A DNA stretch of 64,000 nucleotides from UBA2334 sp964396895 (GCA_964396895.1 CAYNGJ010000001.1:186001-250000); one strand, 5' to 3'; counted from the stretch's first letter, positions 8,877 to 17,796 are shown. The notes: generated by a model not told the origin, from the sequence alone. Made by a program: numbers and translations.

Positions 8877-9881
8877 TCAACCGCCAGAATTTTCCCGCAC
8901 GATGAGCCAGCGGCCACTTTCCCTGGCCATTTCCAGGGTCTTGCGGCTGTTGGACACCAGGCTGCCTGCACGGTAGGCCTGACGAAAGTTGGCCGTCGCC
9001 CGGTCGTCGTTGACCTTGATCCTGAGGTCGGAAACCGACACGGTGATGCTGCTTTTGTTCACGATGCGGTCGTGGCGTTCCTTTTCCCAGGATTTGCGTG
9101 ACATGCCACTACCAGGGTTGAACTTGGGGCTGTAGGCGGCCAAATAGGCATCCATGTCTTTGGCGGCCCAGGCTTTCGCCCAAGCCTGGACAGCAGCGGA
9201 GATGTCAGGCGACACGTCTGCCGAGGTGGTAACCGCAGGCGCTTTCTCGGCAAGCGCAGGGGTTGCGCTGGTGCGTGAGGGCAGGGGTTGGGCGGGGGTG
9301 GTGCTGGTCGGTGCCGCAGCAGCCCCTTTGCTGGCTCGGGTATCGGGTGCAAACAGGTTGCGGATCAGGGCCAATTTGGGTGGGACGCCGGTGTTGGAGC
9401 TGTCCAACTGCAGCGCTTTGCTGTAAGACTGGCTGGCCATTTTGGCGTAGACATCGCCCAGGTTTTCATGCGCGGTGGCGTAGCTGGGGTTGGTGCGAAT
9501 GGCCATTTCCAAGGCCACCCGTGCCTTGTCAAATTGGCTCTGCCCCGCGTACAGCACCGCGAGGTTGTTGTACGGCTCGGGCAGTTCGGGATAGTCCTCG
9601 GTCAACTTGGTGAAGGTGCCGATGGCCTCGTTGACTTTGCCGGTTTCCGCCAAGATAACCCCCTTGATGAATCGCATCTGGGGGTCTCTCGGCTTGCCGA
9701 TCAGGTACTGGTCGGCCTTGTTCAGCGCTTCGGCGGTTTGCCCGGCCTTGATCAGGCGGTTGACTTCCGTGTAGTCGTCCGCATGGGCCAGCGGGGCGCA
9801 CAAAGCACTGATGACAAACAGGCCGATAGCCACATGCTTTTTCAGCGGGCTTGGGCAGGAAAAGCGAGCTGCAGGGGACAT
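8877..9881 (-). CDS. Exported TPR protein with NTF2-like/Cds6-type C-terminus
   Basis: A 334-residue protein with a signal peptide (KKHVAIGLFVISALCAPLAHA-DD). Three or so tetratricopeptide units follow (AGQTAEALNKADQYLIGKP, GKVNEAIGTFTKLTEDYPELPEPYNNLAVLYAGQ, FDKARVALEMAIRTNPSYATAHENLGDVYAK), then a Ser/Thr/Pro/Ala linker. The C-terminal domain (AWAAKDMDAYLAAYSPKFNPG to WLIVRENSGG) is similar to the end of the adjacent L,D-transpeptidase. The pair probably works in the same envelope process. The start is ATG at 9881; the frame is open further upstream without a signal. It is divergent from cysS across 261 bases. Confidence 0.82.
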   Translation of the reverse strand: MSPAARFSCPSPLKKHVAIGLFVISALCAPLAHADDYTEVNRLIKAGQTAEALNKADQYLIGKPRDPQMRFIKGVILAETGKVNEAIGTFTKLTEDYPELPEPYNNLAVLYAGQSQFDKARVALEMAIRTNPSYATAHENLGDVYAKMASQSYSKALQLDSSNTGVPPKLALIRNLFAPDTRASKGAAAAPTSTTPAQPLPSRTSATPALAEKAPAVTTSADVSPDISAAVQAWAKAWAAKDMDAYLAAYSPKFNPGSGMSRKSWEKERHDRIVNKSSITVSVSDLRIKVNDDRATANFRQAYRAGSLVSNSRKTLEMARESGRWLIVRENSGG

Positions 9882-10142
9882 GTTGGGTCTCAGGAATTCG
9901 GGGTTGAGGGCGAAGCAGAAGGCAGCGCGGTGAGGTGTGACAGCCGATGGGTGCGCTGGCCGGTGCCGATATACTGCTTCATTGTAGCTGAGGGGTTCCG
10001 AATTCCCGGACCGCCAAATTCCCCGCATCCACCGCCTCTTTGCCCTGGCAAATGCCCGTCAACACCATGTTGTTCATGGCCCGTGGCCCTGAGAGTGCCC
10101 GGTGGCCGGTGTCTCAAGCCGCCTGAATTTCCACACCATCCC

Positions 10143-11519
10143 ATGAGCTTGCGCATTCACAACTCGCTGTCGCGACAGTCGGAGACGTTTCAATCCATTG
10201 AGCCGGGCCATGTGCGCATGTATGTGTGCGGCATGACGGTCTATGACTTGTGCCATTTGGGGCACGCCCGCTCCATGGTGGCGTTCGACATTGTTCAGCG
10301 GTGGTTCAAGGCCAGTGGCTACCGCGTGACCTATGTCCGCAACATCACGGACATCGACGACAAAATCATTCGGCGTGCGCTGGAAAATGGTGAGTCCATC
10401 CGCACACTCACGGACAGAATGATCGAAGCTTTGCACCAGGATGCCGACGCACTGGGCATTGACCGGCCCGACCACGAACCCCGCGCCACCGACCATGTGC
10501 CCGACATGCTCTCCATCATTGGCACATTGGAGCGCAAGGGTCTGGCCTATCGCACGGCGGACGGTGATGTGAACTTTGCCGTGCGAAAGCTGGAGGGTTA
10601 CGGCAAGCTCAGCGGCAAAGGCTTGGACGAGTTGCGCGCCGGGGAGCGTGTGGCGGTGGCAGACAGCAAGCACGACCCCCTGGACTTTGTGCTGTGGAAG
10701 GCAGCCAAAGCGTCCGAGCCCGACGATGCCCAATGGGCCAGTCCCTATGGCGCGGGGCGACCAGGTTGGCACATCGAGTGTTCGGCCATGGCCTGCCGCT
10801 TGTTGGGTGAAACCTTCGATGTCCATGGTGGCGGTGCCGATCTGCTGTTTCCTCACCACGAAAATGAAATCGCCCAGTCCGAGGGCAGCCACGGAAAAAC
10901 GCTGGCCAATGTCTGGATGCACAACGGCTTTGTTCGGGTGGACAACGAAAAGATGTCCAAGAGCCTGAACAATTTTTTCACCATCCGAGAAGTGCTGGAG
11001 GCCTACGACGCGGAGACCGTGCGCTTTTTTATCATCCGCGCCCACTACCGCAGCGCTCTGAATTACAGCGATGTGCACCTGGACGATGCCAGGCAGGCAC
11101 TCAAGCGCCTGTACACCGCTTTGTCGGTGTGTGGCCAAGTGCCCGTGGTGCCGGTGGACTGGTCGCAGGGATTTGCGCAGCGCTTCCAGGCTGCCATGGA
11201 CGAAGACTTTGGCACCCCTGAGGCTGTGGCGGTGTTGTTCGAGCTGGCTTCGGAGGTCAACCGCACACGGTCCCCAGTGCTGGCGGCCGAGCTCAAGGCG
11301 TTGGGTGCGGTGCTGGGTCTGCTGCAGCAAGACCCGGTGGCCTACCTGAAAGCTGGCAAAGGCTTGGACGAAGCCGAGGTGCAGCGGTTCATCTCCGAGC
11401 GGGCGTATGCCAAGGCTGACCGCGACTTTGTCAAAGCCGACCAGATTCGCCAGCAGTTGCTGGCGCGGGGTATTTTGCTCAAAGACTCGCCCCAGGGCAC
11501 CCACTGGGAGCGTGTGTGA
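10143..11519 (+). CDS. cysS: Cysteinyl-tRNA synthetase
   Basis: CysS charges tRNA-Cys with cysteine using ATP. The 458-residue class I synthetase starts MSLRIHNSLSRQSETF and has the variant CGMTVYDLCHLGHAR holding the HIGH-type signature, GRPGWHIECSAMA with zinc-site residues, HGGGADLLFPHHENEIAQSEG, and the KMSKS loop in NEKMSKSLNNFFTIRE. It overlaps the following glycosylase gene by 4 bases (GTGA), so translation is likely coupled. A tRNA-Cys gene is also in this window, at 28.7 kb. Confidence 0.97.
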   Translation: MSLRIHNSLSRQSETFQSIEPGHVRMYVCGMTVYDLCHLGHARSMVAFDIVQRWFKASGYRVTYVRNITDIDDKIIRRALENGESIRTLTDRMIEALHQDADALGIDRPDHEPRATDHVPDMLSIIGTLERKGLAYRTADGDVNFAVRKLEGYGKLSGKGLDELRAGERVAVADSKHDPLDFVLWKAAKASEPDDAQWASPYGAGRPGWHIECSAMACRLLGETFDVHGGGADLLFPHHENEIAQSEGSHGKTLANVWMHNGFVRVDNEKMSKSLNNFFTIREVLEAYDAETVRFFIIRAHYRSALNYSDVHLDDARQALKRLYTALSVCGQVPVVPVDWSQGFAQRFQAAMDEDFGTPEAVAVLFELASEVNRTRSPVLAAELKALGAVLGLLQQDPVAYLKAGKGLDEAEVQRFISERAYAKADRDFVKADQIRQQLLARGILLKDSPQGTHWERV

Positions 11520-12181
11520 GTCCGTCGGCCTTGGAGGCCCGTGCTGCTGCGGCCGTGGATCCTTGCCTGCCCGGGTATTGGGGTGAGGCGTGCAAGCACC
11601 TGTCCCGCCGCGACCGTGTCATGAAAAAGCTGATTGCCAGCCACCCAGGCGTGGCGTTGGCATCCAGGGGTGACGCGTTCACCACCCTGGCGCGCAGCGT
11701 CGTGGGGCAGCAAATTTCGGTCAAAGCGGCCCAGTCTGTCTGGACCCGGTTTGAAGCCTTGACCCAAAACATGACCCCGCAGAGCGTGCTTCGCCTGAAG
11801 GTGGACGACATGCGTCAGGCCGGTTTGAGTGCGCGCAAGGTCGAATACTTGGTGGATTTGTCACTGCGTTTTTCGTCGGATGCTTTGAACGTGGCCCAGT
11901 GGCCGACCATGAGCGACGAAGACATCATCAAAGAGCTGGTGGCCATTCGGGGTGTGGGCCGCTGGACGGCCGAGATGTTCCTCATCTTTCACCTGATGCG
12001 GCCCAACGTGCTGCCTCTTGACGATGTGGGGCTGCTCAATGGCATCAGCCGCACCTATTACTCGGGCGAGCCCGTCAGCCGCAGCGAGGTGCGTGAGCTG
12101 GCCACATCCTGGGCACCCTATTCCACCGTGGCGACTTGGTATATTTGGCGCTCACTGGACCCGGTGCCAGTGAATTACTGA
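11516..12181 (+). CDS. DNA-3-methyladenine glycosylase II-type (AlkA-like, HhH-GPD)
   Basis: This base-excision glycosylase removes alkylated purines from DNA. The 221-residue protein has TLARSVVGQQISVKAAQSVW near residue 57. The helix-hairpin-helix LVAIRGVGRWTAEMFLIFHL is at about 141-160. The region with the likely catalytic Asp is LPLDDVGLLNGI (residue 169 or 170). It lacks the N-terminal sensor domain of E. coli AlkA, as short bacterial homologues do. The start is GTG, overlapping the cysS stop by 4 bases. Confidence 0.9.
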   Translation: MSPSALEARAAAAVDPCLPGYWGEACKHLSRRDRVMKKLIASHPGVALASRGDAFTTLARSVVGQQISVKAAQSVWTRFEALTQNMTPQSVLRLKVDDMRQAGLSARKVEYLVDLSLRFSSDALNVAQWPTMSDEDIIKELVAIRGVGRWTAEMFLIFHLMRPNVLPLDDVGLLNGISRTYYSGEPVSRSEVRELATSWAPYSTVATWYIWRSLDPVPVNY

Positions 12182-12259
12182 GCCGAGTCCCGGGCAACCG
12201 CCAACTGCGGCGCTGCGAGTTCAGCGAACTTGCCTGAACCCCTGTCAGGAGTTTTCATT

Positions 12260-13240
12260 TTGGCCAAAAAAACCTACCTGGATTTCGAGCAACCCATCGC
12301 GGAGCTGGAGTCCAAAATCGAAGAATTGCGCTATGTCCAAACGGAATCGGCCGTGGACATCTCCACCGAAATTGATCAACTGGCCAAAAAGAGCCAGCAG
12401 CTGACCAAGGACATCTACAGCGACCTGACGCCCTGGCAAATCACCAAAATTGCCCGCCATGCGGACAGACCCTACACCTTGGACTATGTGCGTGACATGT
12501 TCACCCACTTTGTGGAGCTGCATGGTGACCGACACTACGCAGATGACCTGAGCATTGTGGGCGGTTTGGCACGTTTCAACGGGCAGCCGTGCATGCTGAT
12601 CGGCCAACAAAAGGGCCGTGACACCAAGGAGCGCACGCTGCGCAACTTCGGCATGACCAAGCCTGAGGGCTACCGCAAAGCCTTGCGCCTGATGAAGCTG
12701 GCCGAAAAATTTGGGTTGCCGGTGTTCACATTTGTGGACACGCCCGGGGCCTACCCCGGCATTGATGCCGAGGAGCGGGGCCAGTCGGAAGCCATCGGTC
12801 GCAACATTTTTGAAATGGCGCAGCTGGAGGTGCCCATCATCAGCACCATCATCGGCGAAGGGGGCTCAGGGGGAGCGCTGGCGATTTCCGTGGCCGACCA
12901 GGTGCTGATGCTTCAGTATTCGGTTTACTCGGTCATCAGCCCTGAGGGTTGTGCGTCCATTCTCTGGAAGACCAGTGAGCGGGCGTCCGAGGCCGCCGAG
13001 GCGCTGGGCATCACCGCCCATCGGCTGAAAGCCCTGGGGTTGGTGGACAAAATCGTGAACGAGCCTGTGGGCGGCGCCCACCGCGACCACAAGCAGATGG
13101 CCGCTTTTCTCAAGCGTGCCTTGGGCGACGCGGTGCGTCAGCTGTCGGACCTCAAGCCCAAAGAGTTGTTGGACCGGCGTTACGCCCGCTTGCAGGCCTA
13201 TGGGCGATTCACCGACACCAAGGCAGAGCGCACGCGTTGA
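12260..13240 (+). CDS. accA: Acetyl-CoA carboxylase carboxyltransferase subunit alpha
   Basis: AccA forms, with AccD, the carboxyltransferase that makes malonyl-CoA for fatty acid synthesis. The product (326 aa) starts MAKKTYLDFEQPIAELESKIEELRY and contains GRDTKERTLRNFGMTKPEGYRKALRLMKLAEKF, FVDTPGAYPGIDAEERGQSEAIG and IIGEGGSGGALAI, all family signatures. The best start is TTG at 12260, with CAGGAG 8 bases upstream. A TTG 30 bases further up is also in frame but has no ribosome site and would add residues not found in the family. tilS follows on the same strand. Confidence 0.96.
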   Translation: MAKKTYLDFEQPIAELESKIEELRYVQTESAVDISTEIDQLAKKSQQLTKDIYSDLTPWQITKIARHADRPYTLDYVRDMFTHFVELHGDRHYADDLSIVGGLARFNGQPCMLIGQQKGRDTKERTLRNFGMTKPEGYRKALRLMKLAEKFGLPVFTFVDTPGAYPGIDAEERGQSEAIGRNIFEMAQLEVPIISTIIGEGGSGGALAISVADQVLMLQYSVYSVISPEGCASILWKTSERASEAAEALGITAHRLKALGLVDKIVNEPVGGAHRDHKQMAAFLKRALGDAVRQLSDLKPKELLDRRYARLQAYGRFTDTKAERTR

Positions 13241-13282
13241 CCTTGGCTGTTCGCTGACCCGCCGTGGGCGGGAGGTGCTGGC

Positions 13283-14296
13283 ATGAGAGTCCTCGACCAA
13301 GCGCTGCGCCACTGGTGGCAGCGCCAGGCCCTGCCACCGCCGGGCCCTCGCTCGCCTCTGTTGGTGGCCTTCAGTGGCGGGCTGGATTCCACCGCCCTGC
13401 TGCACTTGGCGCACCGTGCTTGGCCGGGGGCGGTGGAGGCGATGCACATCAACCACGGTTTGCAGGCAGCGGCCTCCGTTTTTGAAGCGCATTGCCGTGG
13501 TGTGTGTGGCCAGTGTGGCGTGCCGTTGCTGGTGCAACGGGTGCAGGTGCCCCTTGGGCCGGGCGACAGCCTGGAAGAGCAGGCGCGTCACGCCCGCTAC
13601 CGTGCCCTGGCAGCGGTGGCCCAACAGCGGGGTGCCTCTGCCGTCTGGCTGGCCCAGCACGCCGACGACCAGGCCGAAACGGTGTTGCTGGCGTTGTCCC
13701 GCGGAGCGGGTGTCAACGGATTGGCCGCCATGGGCGAGCGCGTGGTGCACCAGGGTGTGGTGTTCGGCCGACCCTGGCTGGGGGTGCGCCAGTCTGAGCT
13801 GCGCGCATGCGTGGCGCAGGCCGGTTGGCCTTGGGTGGACGACCCCAGCAATGCCCACACCCGGTTCACGCGCAACCGCATCCGCCACGACGTCATGCCC
13901 GCACTGCTGCAGGCTTTTCCGGCCATGGCGCAGACGCTGGCCAGGTCGGCACGCCACTGCGCGCAGGCCAGTGAACTGCTGGCGGAGCTGGCGCAACAAG
14001 ACCTCGCGCAGGTGGGCGCCCCGCCCCGCATGGCCGCCTTGCGGTCGTTGTCGGACGCACGGTTGGCCAACGTGCTGCGGCATTGGTTGGGGCAGGTGGC
14101 TGGCCGCGCGCCCAGCACGGTGCAGCTCGATGAACTGGTCAAACAACTTCGAGCAGCCAGCACACGGGGGCACCGGATTCACCTGAAGGTGGCCAGTGGC
14201 CATGTGCTCAGGGTGGGTGCCATGCTGGAATATGTGGCGCCAGGCGAGGAAACAGCGTGTGAGGCAGGTGGTTTGCGTACCCGCCCGCTAGCCTGA
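13283..14296 (+). CDS. tilS: tRNA(Ile)-lysidine synthase
   Basis: TilS modifies C34 of the CAU-anticodon tRNA-Ile to lysidine, using lysine and ATP, so that it reads AUA. The 337-residue protein has the PP-loop LLVAFSGGLDSTALLHLAH near residue 30, MHINHGLQ, QHADDQAETVLLALSRGAG and DDPSNAHTRFTRNRIRH. The C-terminal part is short compared with E. coli TilS, as in many betaproteobacteria. The start ATG has GGAGGT about 8 bases upstream. A tRNA-Ser gene follows 51 bases downstream. Confidence 0.94.
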   Translation: MRVLDQALRHWWQRQALPPPGPRSPLLVAFSGGLDSTALLHLAHRAWPGAVEAMHINHGLQAAASVFEAHCRGVCGQCGVPLLVQRVQVPLGPGDSLEEQARHARYRALAAVAQQRGASAVWLAQHADDQAETVLLALSRGAGVNGLAAMGERVVHQGVVFGRPWLGVRQSELRACVAQAGWPWVDDPSNAHTRFTRNRIRHDVMPALLQAFPAMAQTLARSARHCAQASELLAELAQQDLAQVGAPPRMAALRSLSDARLANVLRHWLGQVAGRAPSTVQLDELVKQLRAASTRGHRIHLKVASGHVLRVGAMLEYVAPGEETACEAGGLRTRPLA

Positions 14297-14347
14297 GCCG
14301 CAGCGCTGCCTTTGGTCCCTTCAGATTGAGGCATAATAGCGGGCTCC

Positions 14348-14440
14348 GGAGCGATGACCGAGTGGCCGAAGGTGCTCCCCTGCTAAGGGAGTATGGGGTG
14401 TAGAGCCTCATCGAGGGTTCGAATCCCTCTCGCTCCGCCA
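14348..14440 (+). tRNA. tRNA-Ser (GCT anticodon)
   Basis: A 93-nt gene with acceptor GGAGCGA pairing with TCGCTCC followed by GCCA. The anticodon stem-loop is CTCCC-CTGCTAA-GGGAG (anticodon GCT, reading AGC/AGU). A long variable arm and the T arm GAGGG-TTCGAAT-CCCTC are present. CCA is encoded. A strong terminator follows directly. Confidence 0.97.
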
Positions 14441-14445
14441 AGATC

Positions 14446-14479
14446 AAGCCCAAGTGAATCAATCACTTGGGCTTTTTTC
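14446..14479. terminator. Intrinsic terminator after tRNA-Ser
   Basis: A perfect 12-bp stem (14446-14457 with 14463-14474, loop ATCAA) reading AAGCCCAAGTGA/TCACTTGGGCTT is followed by a run of T. It ends the tRNA-Ser transcript and, with A-rich sequence on the other side, may also serve hpnE on the minus strand. Confidence 0.9.
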
Positions 14480-14502
14480 TTGTCTGCAACGCCTTCCGCC
14501 GT

Positions 14503-15915
14503 TCAATCCACCGCGCCCGCCGCCCAACCACTGCGAATGGCCCCTTCCAGCGTGGCGGGGTAGGGGCCTTGCACCTGGTCACCCGCACGCACCAGTCCCG
14601 GTGCCACCGCCATGGCCGGGCGTTGCATGTGTGGTGTGCAGGCAAAGGTGGCGCGTTTTTCGACGATGGTCTGAATCGGTTGGACCACCAGACCCAGTTG
14701 GGATTGCGCTTGTTGCACCACCGCCGCGCTCAAGGTGGCCGCGTCGTCGGTGCTGGCGCTGATCACAAAGGCCAGCAGGCCACGCGGACCACCCAACTGG
14801 CCTCGGTCAAACACAAATTGCGCCGGATACCCCGCTTGGTGGCGCATGGCCAGCATGGGGTGGCTCAGGGCGTGGCCCGTCGCCCTGGCGGGTGCCCAGG
14901 CATACACGGTGGCGATGGCCTCGAACGCCATGGGGGGCGGTGGGTCACTGCTGGGTGGTAGATTATCAAAATTAATAGCTGAAAGTGCTTTATTTATAAG
15001 CGATAATGACTGTTTTTGTTCAAAATTTGCCCACACCACATGGTCAAACCGTTCACCATTGACGGCCCAGCCTGGGGGTGTTGCGGGGGCGGTGCCCGCC
15101 CTGGGTGTGACACCCCAGGGCGACAACGCGGTCACCCGGGTGCCCAGCCGCAGGTCAGCGCAGCGGGGGTGCTGTTGCAGCCAGCGCACGGCGGCGTGGG
15201 GCCACAACTCGCTCAGGGGCACGCGGGGCAGCAGCAGGTTGGAGCCACCGGGTGTGCCAAACAGGGCGTCTTTCAGTACGCGCAAAAACACCTGGCCACT
15301 GGCCTGTTCGGACGGGGTGTTGAGGGCGGACACACACAGTGGGTCAATGAACTCGTGGCGCAGGCGTGGCGGCAGGTGGGCGCACAGTTGGCCCACGGTG
15401 GTGCTGGGTGGGCAGGCAAAGCCCGCCCATTGCCAGCGCAGGGCGGTGCGCAGCAGGGCCAGTTTGTCGGTCCAGCGCCAGCCACGCGCCCCCAATACCC
15501 CCGCCAGCACATCCAGTGGGGCGGGCCAGTCGGGCAGGGCCAGGCCGCTGCCGTCGGGGTAGGTCAGGCGCAAGGGGATGCGCAACAGGCTGCTGCTGGT
15601 GTCTGCCCCCACGAGGGCCATCAAGCGCAGGGTGTCGGTGTAGGCCCCGATCAGGATGTGCTGGCCGTTGTCCAGCAGCAGCCGGTCACCCGCCTGTTCG
15701 CCATGGGGACCGTTGGCGGGCAGCGTGATGGAAACGGTGCGGGCGCGTCCGCCCCAGTGGCGGCTGGCTTCGAACAGGGTGACATGGTGCCCATCGTGCG
15801 CGGCACGCACCGCCGCGGCCAAACCTGCCCAGCCTCCCCCGACCACTGCCACCCGTTGGGGAGGGCGCGCAGGGCGGGGTGTTTCAGTGGCTGCGGGGCC
15901 GCTGGGCTGGCTCAC
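14503..15915 (-). CDS. hpnE: Hydroxysqualene dehydroxylase, FAD-dependent, with repeat-derived insert
   Basis: HpnE reduces hydroxysqualene to squalene, the last step of the HpnCDE route. The 470-residue protein has an N-terminal FAD-binding motif VAVVGGGWAGLAAAVRAAHDGHHVTLFEASRHWGGRAR (about 24-61) and a C-terminal flavoprotein segment VAPGLVRAGDQVQGPYPATLEGAIRSGWAA. The start is GTG, overlapping the hpnD stop by 4 bases (GTGA). Residues of about 297-317 (NFEQKQSLSLINKALSAINFD) are encoded by an AT-rich dispersed repeat (14966-15028), in frame and unlike the surrounding GC-rich codon use. In homologues this place normally holds a short helical linker, so activity is probably kept. Confidence 0.9.
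   Translation of the reverse strand: MSQPSGPAATETPRPARPPQRVAVVGGGWAGLAAAVRAAHDGHHVTLFEASRHWGGRARTVSITLPANGPHGEQAGDRLLLDNGQHILIGAYTDTLRLMALVGADTSSSLLRIPLRLTYPDGSGLALPDWPAPLDVLAGVLGARGWRWTDKLALLRTALRWQWAGFACPPSTTVGQLCAHLPPRLRHEFIDPLCVSALNTPSEQASGQVFLRVLKDALFGTPGGSNLLLPRVPLSELWPHAAVRWLQQHPRCADLRLGTRVTALSPWGVTPRAGTAPATPPGWAVNGERFDHVVWANFEQKQSLSLINKALSAINFDNLPPSSDPPPPMAFEAIATVYAWAPARATGHALSHPMLAMRHQAGYPAQFVFDRGQLGGPRGLLAFVISASTDDAATLSAAVVQQAQSQLGLVVQPIQTIVEKRATFACTPHMQRPAMAVAPGLVRAGDQVQGPYPATLEGAIRSGWAAGAVD
14966..15028 (+). repeat. Dispersed AT-rich repeat, copy A, inside hpnE
   Basis: 63 bases of low GC within a gene of about 65% GC. It contains AATAGCTG, then GCTTTATTTATAAGCG, then a T-rich end, the same order as the other copies in this window. 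TTTCAGCTATTAATT on the minus strand is shared exactly with copy B in the RND adaptor gene. It keeps the hpnE frame open. Confidence 0.8.
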
Positions 15916-16751
15916 AGTCGGCCCAACGCCTGCACCTTCCAGGCCAGCCAGAGTTTGCGCAGCGGGGTGAGGGAAACGCGGGCCTGCAGCACCTTGAATT
16001 GCTCGCGTTCGATTTCGCTCAGCAGGGTGCGGTAGATGCTGGCCATCATCAGACCGGGTTTCTGGCTGCGGCGATCGGCGTCAGGCAGCAGGGCCAGAGC
16101 TTGGTCATACAGGGCGTGGGCGCGTTCGGCCTGGAAACGCATCAGGGCCACGAAGCGGTCCGAGTACACCCGTTGGAGGATTTCGTGCGCCTTCACGTCA
16201 AACCGCTGCAGCTCGTTCACCGGCAGGTAAATGCGCCCACGCAGAGCGTCTTCCCCCACGTCACGGATGATGTTGGTGAGCTGAAAGGCTTGTCCCAGCG
16301 TGTGGGCGTACTGGGTGGTGGCGGGGTCGGTCTGGCCAAAAATGCTGGCCGCCACCTCCCCCACCACCCCGGCCACCAGGTGGCAGTAGCGGGTGAGTCC
16401 TGCGTGGTCCAGGTATCGGGTTTGCTCCAGGTCCATCTGGCAGCCCTGGATGACGGCTTGCAGCTGGTCTTGGCGAATGCCATATGGCTGGACAAACGGC
16501 ACCAGTGCCTGCATCACCGGGTGGCTGGGTTGACCGGCGTAGGTTTGGGCCACTTCTTGCTGCCACCAGCGCAGTTTTTGGGCGGCCACGGCGGGGTCGT
16601 GCACCTCGTCCACCACGTCGTCCACTTCGCGGCAGAAGGCATAAAACGCGGTGATGGCAGCCCGCCGGGGGGCCGGCAAAAACAAAAAGGCGTAATAGAA
16701 ACTGCTGCCAGAACTGGCGGCCTTTTGTTGAACGTACTCTTGCGGGGTCAT
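15912..16751 (-). CDS. hpnD: Presqualene diphosphate synthase
   Basis: HpnD condenses two farnesyl diphosphates to presqualene diphosphate. The 279-residue protein starts MTPQEYVQQKAASSGSSFYYAFLFLP. It carries two aspartate-rich motifs of the squalene/phytoene synthase fold: FCREVDDVVDEVHD (near residue 41) and LTNIIRDVGEDALRGRIYLP. QRVYSDRFVALMRFQAERAHALYDQA is also typical. It lies 74 bases after hpnC and overlaps hpnE, so hpnC-hpnD-hpnE is one transcription unit. Confidence 0.94.
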   Translation of the reverse strand: MTPQEYVQQKAASSGSSFYYAFLFLPAPRRAAITAFYAFCREVDDVVDEVHDPAVAAQKLRWWQQEVAQTYAGQPSHPVMQALVPFVQPYGIRQDQLQAVIQGCQMDLEQTRYLDHAGLTRYCHLVAGVVGEVAASIFGQTDPATTQYAHTLGQAFQLTNIIRDVGEDALRGRIYLPVNELQRFDVKAHEILQRVYSDRFVALMRFQAERAHALYDQALALLPDADRRSQKPGLMMASIYRTLLSEIEREQFKVLQARVSLTPLRKLWLAWKVQALGRL

Positions 16752-16825
16752 GGGTGGGCGCGTGGTGCTGTGTGGGTGTGAGCGCCGATTGTCCGTGAAG
16801 CCAGCGGAGTGTCCGGTGCGGTGCC

Positions 16826-17722
16826 TCAGCCCATGCGCCAGGCGCGCCACAACAGCACGGGCGCGTCAGTCAGACCCAGGGTGGGGCGCTGAGCCCAGCT
16901 GCGGTGTTGCAGACGTTGTATTTTTTCGGCAATGCGCAATCCACCCTGCACCACCAGCCGCAGCTCCCACCCAGCGCGCCCGGGGATGGCCAGGGGCAGG
17001 TGTGCGCCCCGTTGCATGAGGGTGCAGGCCTGCGCCAGCAGTTGGGCCACCAAGGTGGCCATGCGCTGCTGGGTGTCCGGGTCGGTGGATGGGCTGGAAA
17101 AGTCGCTGTCCGTCAGTCCCAGGGCATGCAGCTCGGCCTGGGGCAGGTAGTGGCGGTGGCGGGGCAGGTCCACCCCCAGGTCTTGCCAGAAGTTGATGAG
17201 TTGCAAGGCGGTGCAAATGGCATCGCTCTCGGCCAAGTGCTGGGGCTGGTTCATGCCATAGAGGTGCAGCAGCAGGCGGCCCACCGGGTTGGCGGACAGG
17301 CGGCAGTAGCCCAGCAACTCGTTGTGGTCCCGGTAGCGCTCGCCGCTGGCGGTGCGCCGCACATCGGCTTCAAATGCACTCAACAGGTCGTGCAGGGGCT
17401 GCTCGGGCAAGACCTGGGTGCGCAGGTGGTGGGTCAGTGGCGCAAACACGCTGGCCCATCGGCTGTCAAATGCGGGGCGGTCGGCGGTCTGGGCGGTGGT
17501 TGAGCCAGTGGCCGATGCCGCCACTTGGACCGCCAGTTCCAGCTGGTTGCGGTAAGCCTGCAGATCGGCCAAGCGGGTCTCGGCGCAGGCGGTGCCTTCG
17601 TCGGCCAGGTCATCGGCGGTGCGGGCAAACCAATAAATGGCGGCAATGGGCGCACGCAGGGCGGGTGGACACAGCCACGAGGCCACGGGAAAATTTTCAG
17701 CGTGCGCTACACCAGTTTTCAT
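16826..17722 (-). CDS. hpnC: Hydroxysqualene synthase
   Basis: HpnC converts presqualene diphosphate to hydroxysqualene. The 298-residue protein has HAENFPVASWLCPPALRAPIAAIYWFARTADDLADEG at the N-terminus (first Asp-rich motif DDLADE) and LQLINFWQDLGVDLPRHRHYLP (second motif). The start chosen is ATG at 17722 (MKTGVAHAENF), which fits the family. The frame is open for 47 more codons upstream without homology. It is the first gene of the squalene operon and is divergent from the RND operon. Confidence 0.92.
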   Translation of the reverse strand: MKTGVAHAENFPVASWLCPPALRAPIAAIYWFARTADDLADEGTACAETRLADLQAYRNQLELAVQVAASATGSTTAQTADRPAFDSRWASVFAPLTHHLRTQVLPEQPLHDLLSAFEADVRRTASGERYRDHNELLGYCRLSANPVGRLLLHLYGMNQPQHLAESDAICTALQLINFWQDLGVDLPRHRHYLPQAELHALGLTDSDFSSPSTDPDTQQRMATLVAQLLAQACTLMQRGAHLPLAIPGRAGWELRLVVQGGLRIAEKIQRLQHRSWAQRPTLGLTDAPVLLWRAWRMG

Positions 17723-17776
17723 GGAAAAGGATTGTCGCTGCTCAGCAAACGGTGCCAGCTTTGGTTTACCATTCGC

Positions 17777-17796
17777 TAATAACCAACTGGTCAGTA
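17777..17796. promoter_or_regulatory. TetR-type operator candidate between hpnC and the RND operon
   Basis: TAATAACCA-AC-TGGTCAGTA is an imperfect dyad with 7 of 9 arm positions matching. It resembles the ACTGACCA-type sites bound by TetR-family repressors of RND efflux genes. It lies about 115 bases before the adaptor gene. No tetR gene is adjacent, so the regulator would be encoded elsewhere. Confidence 0.35.
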
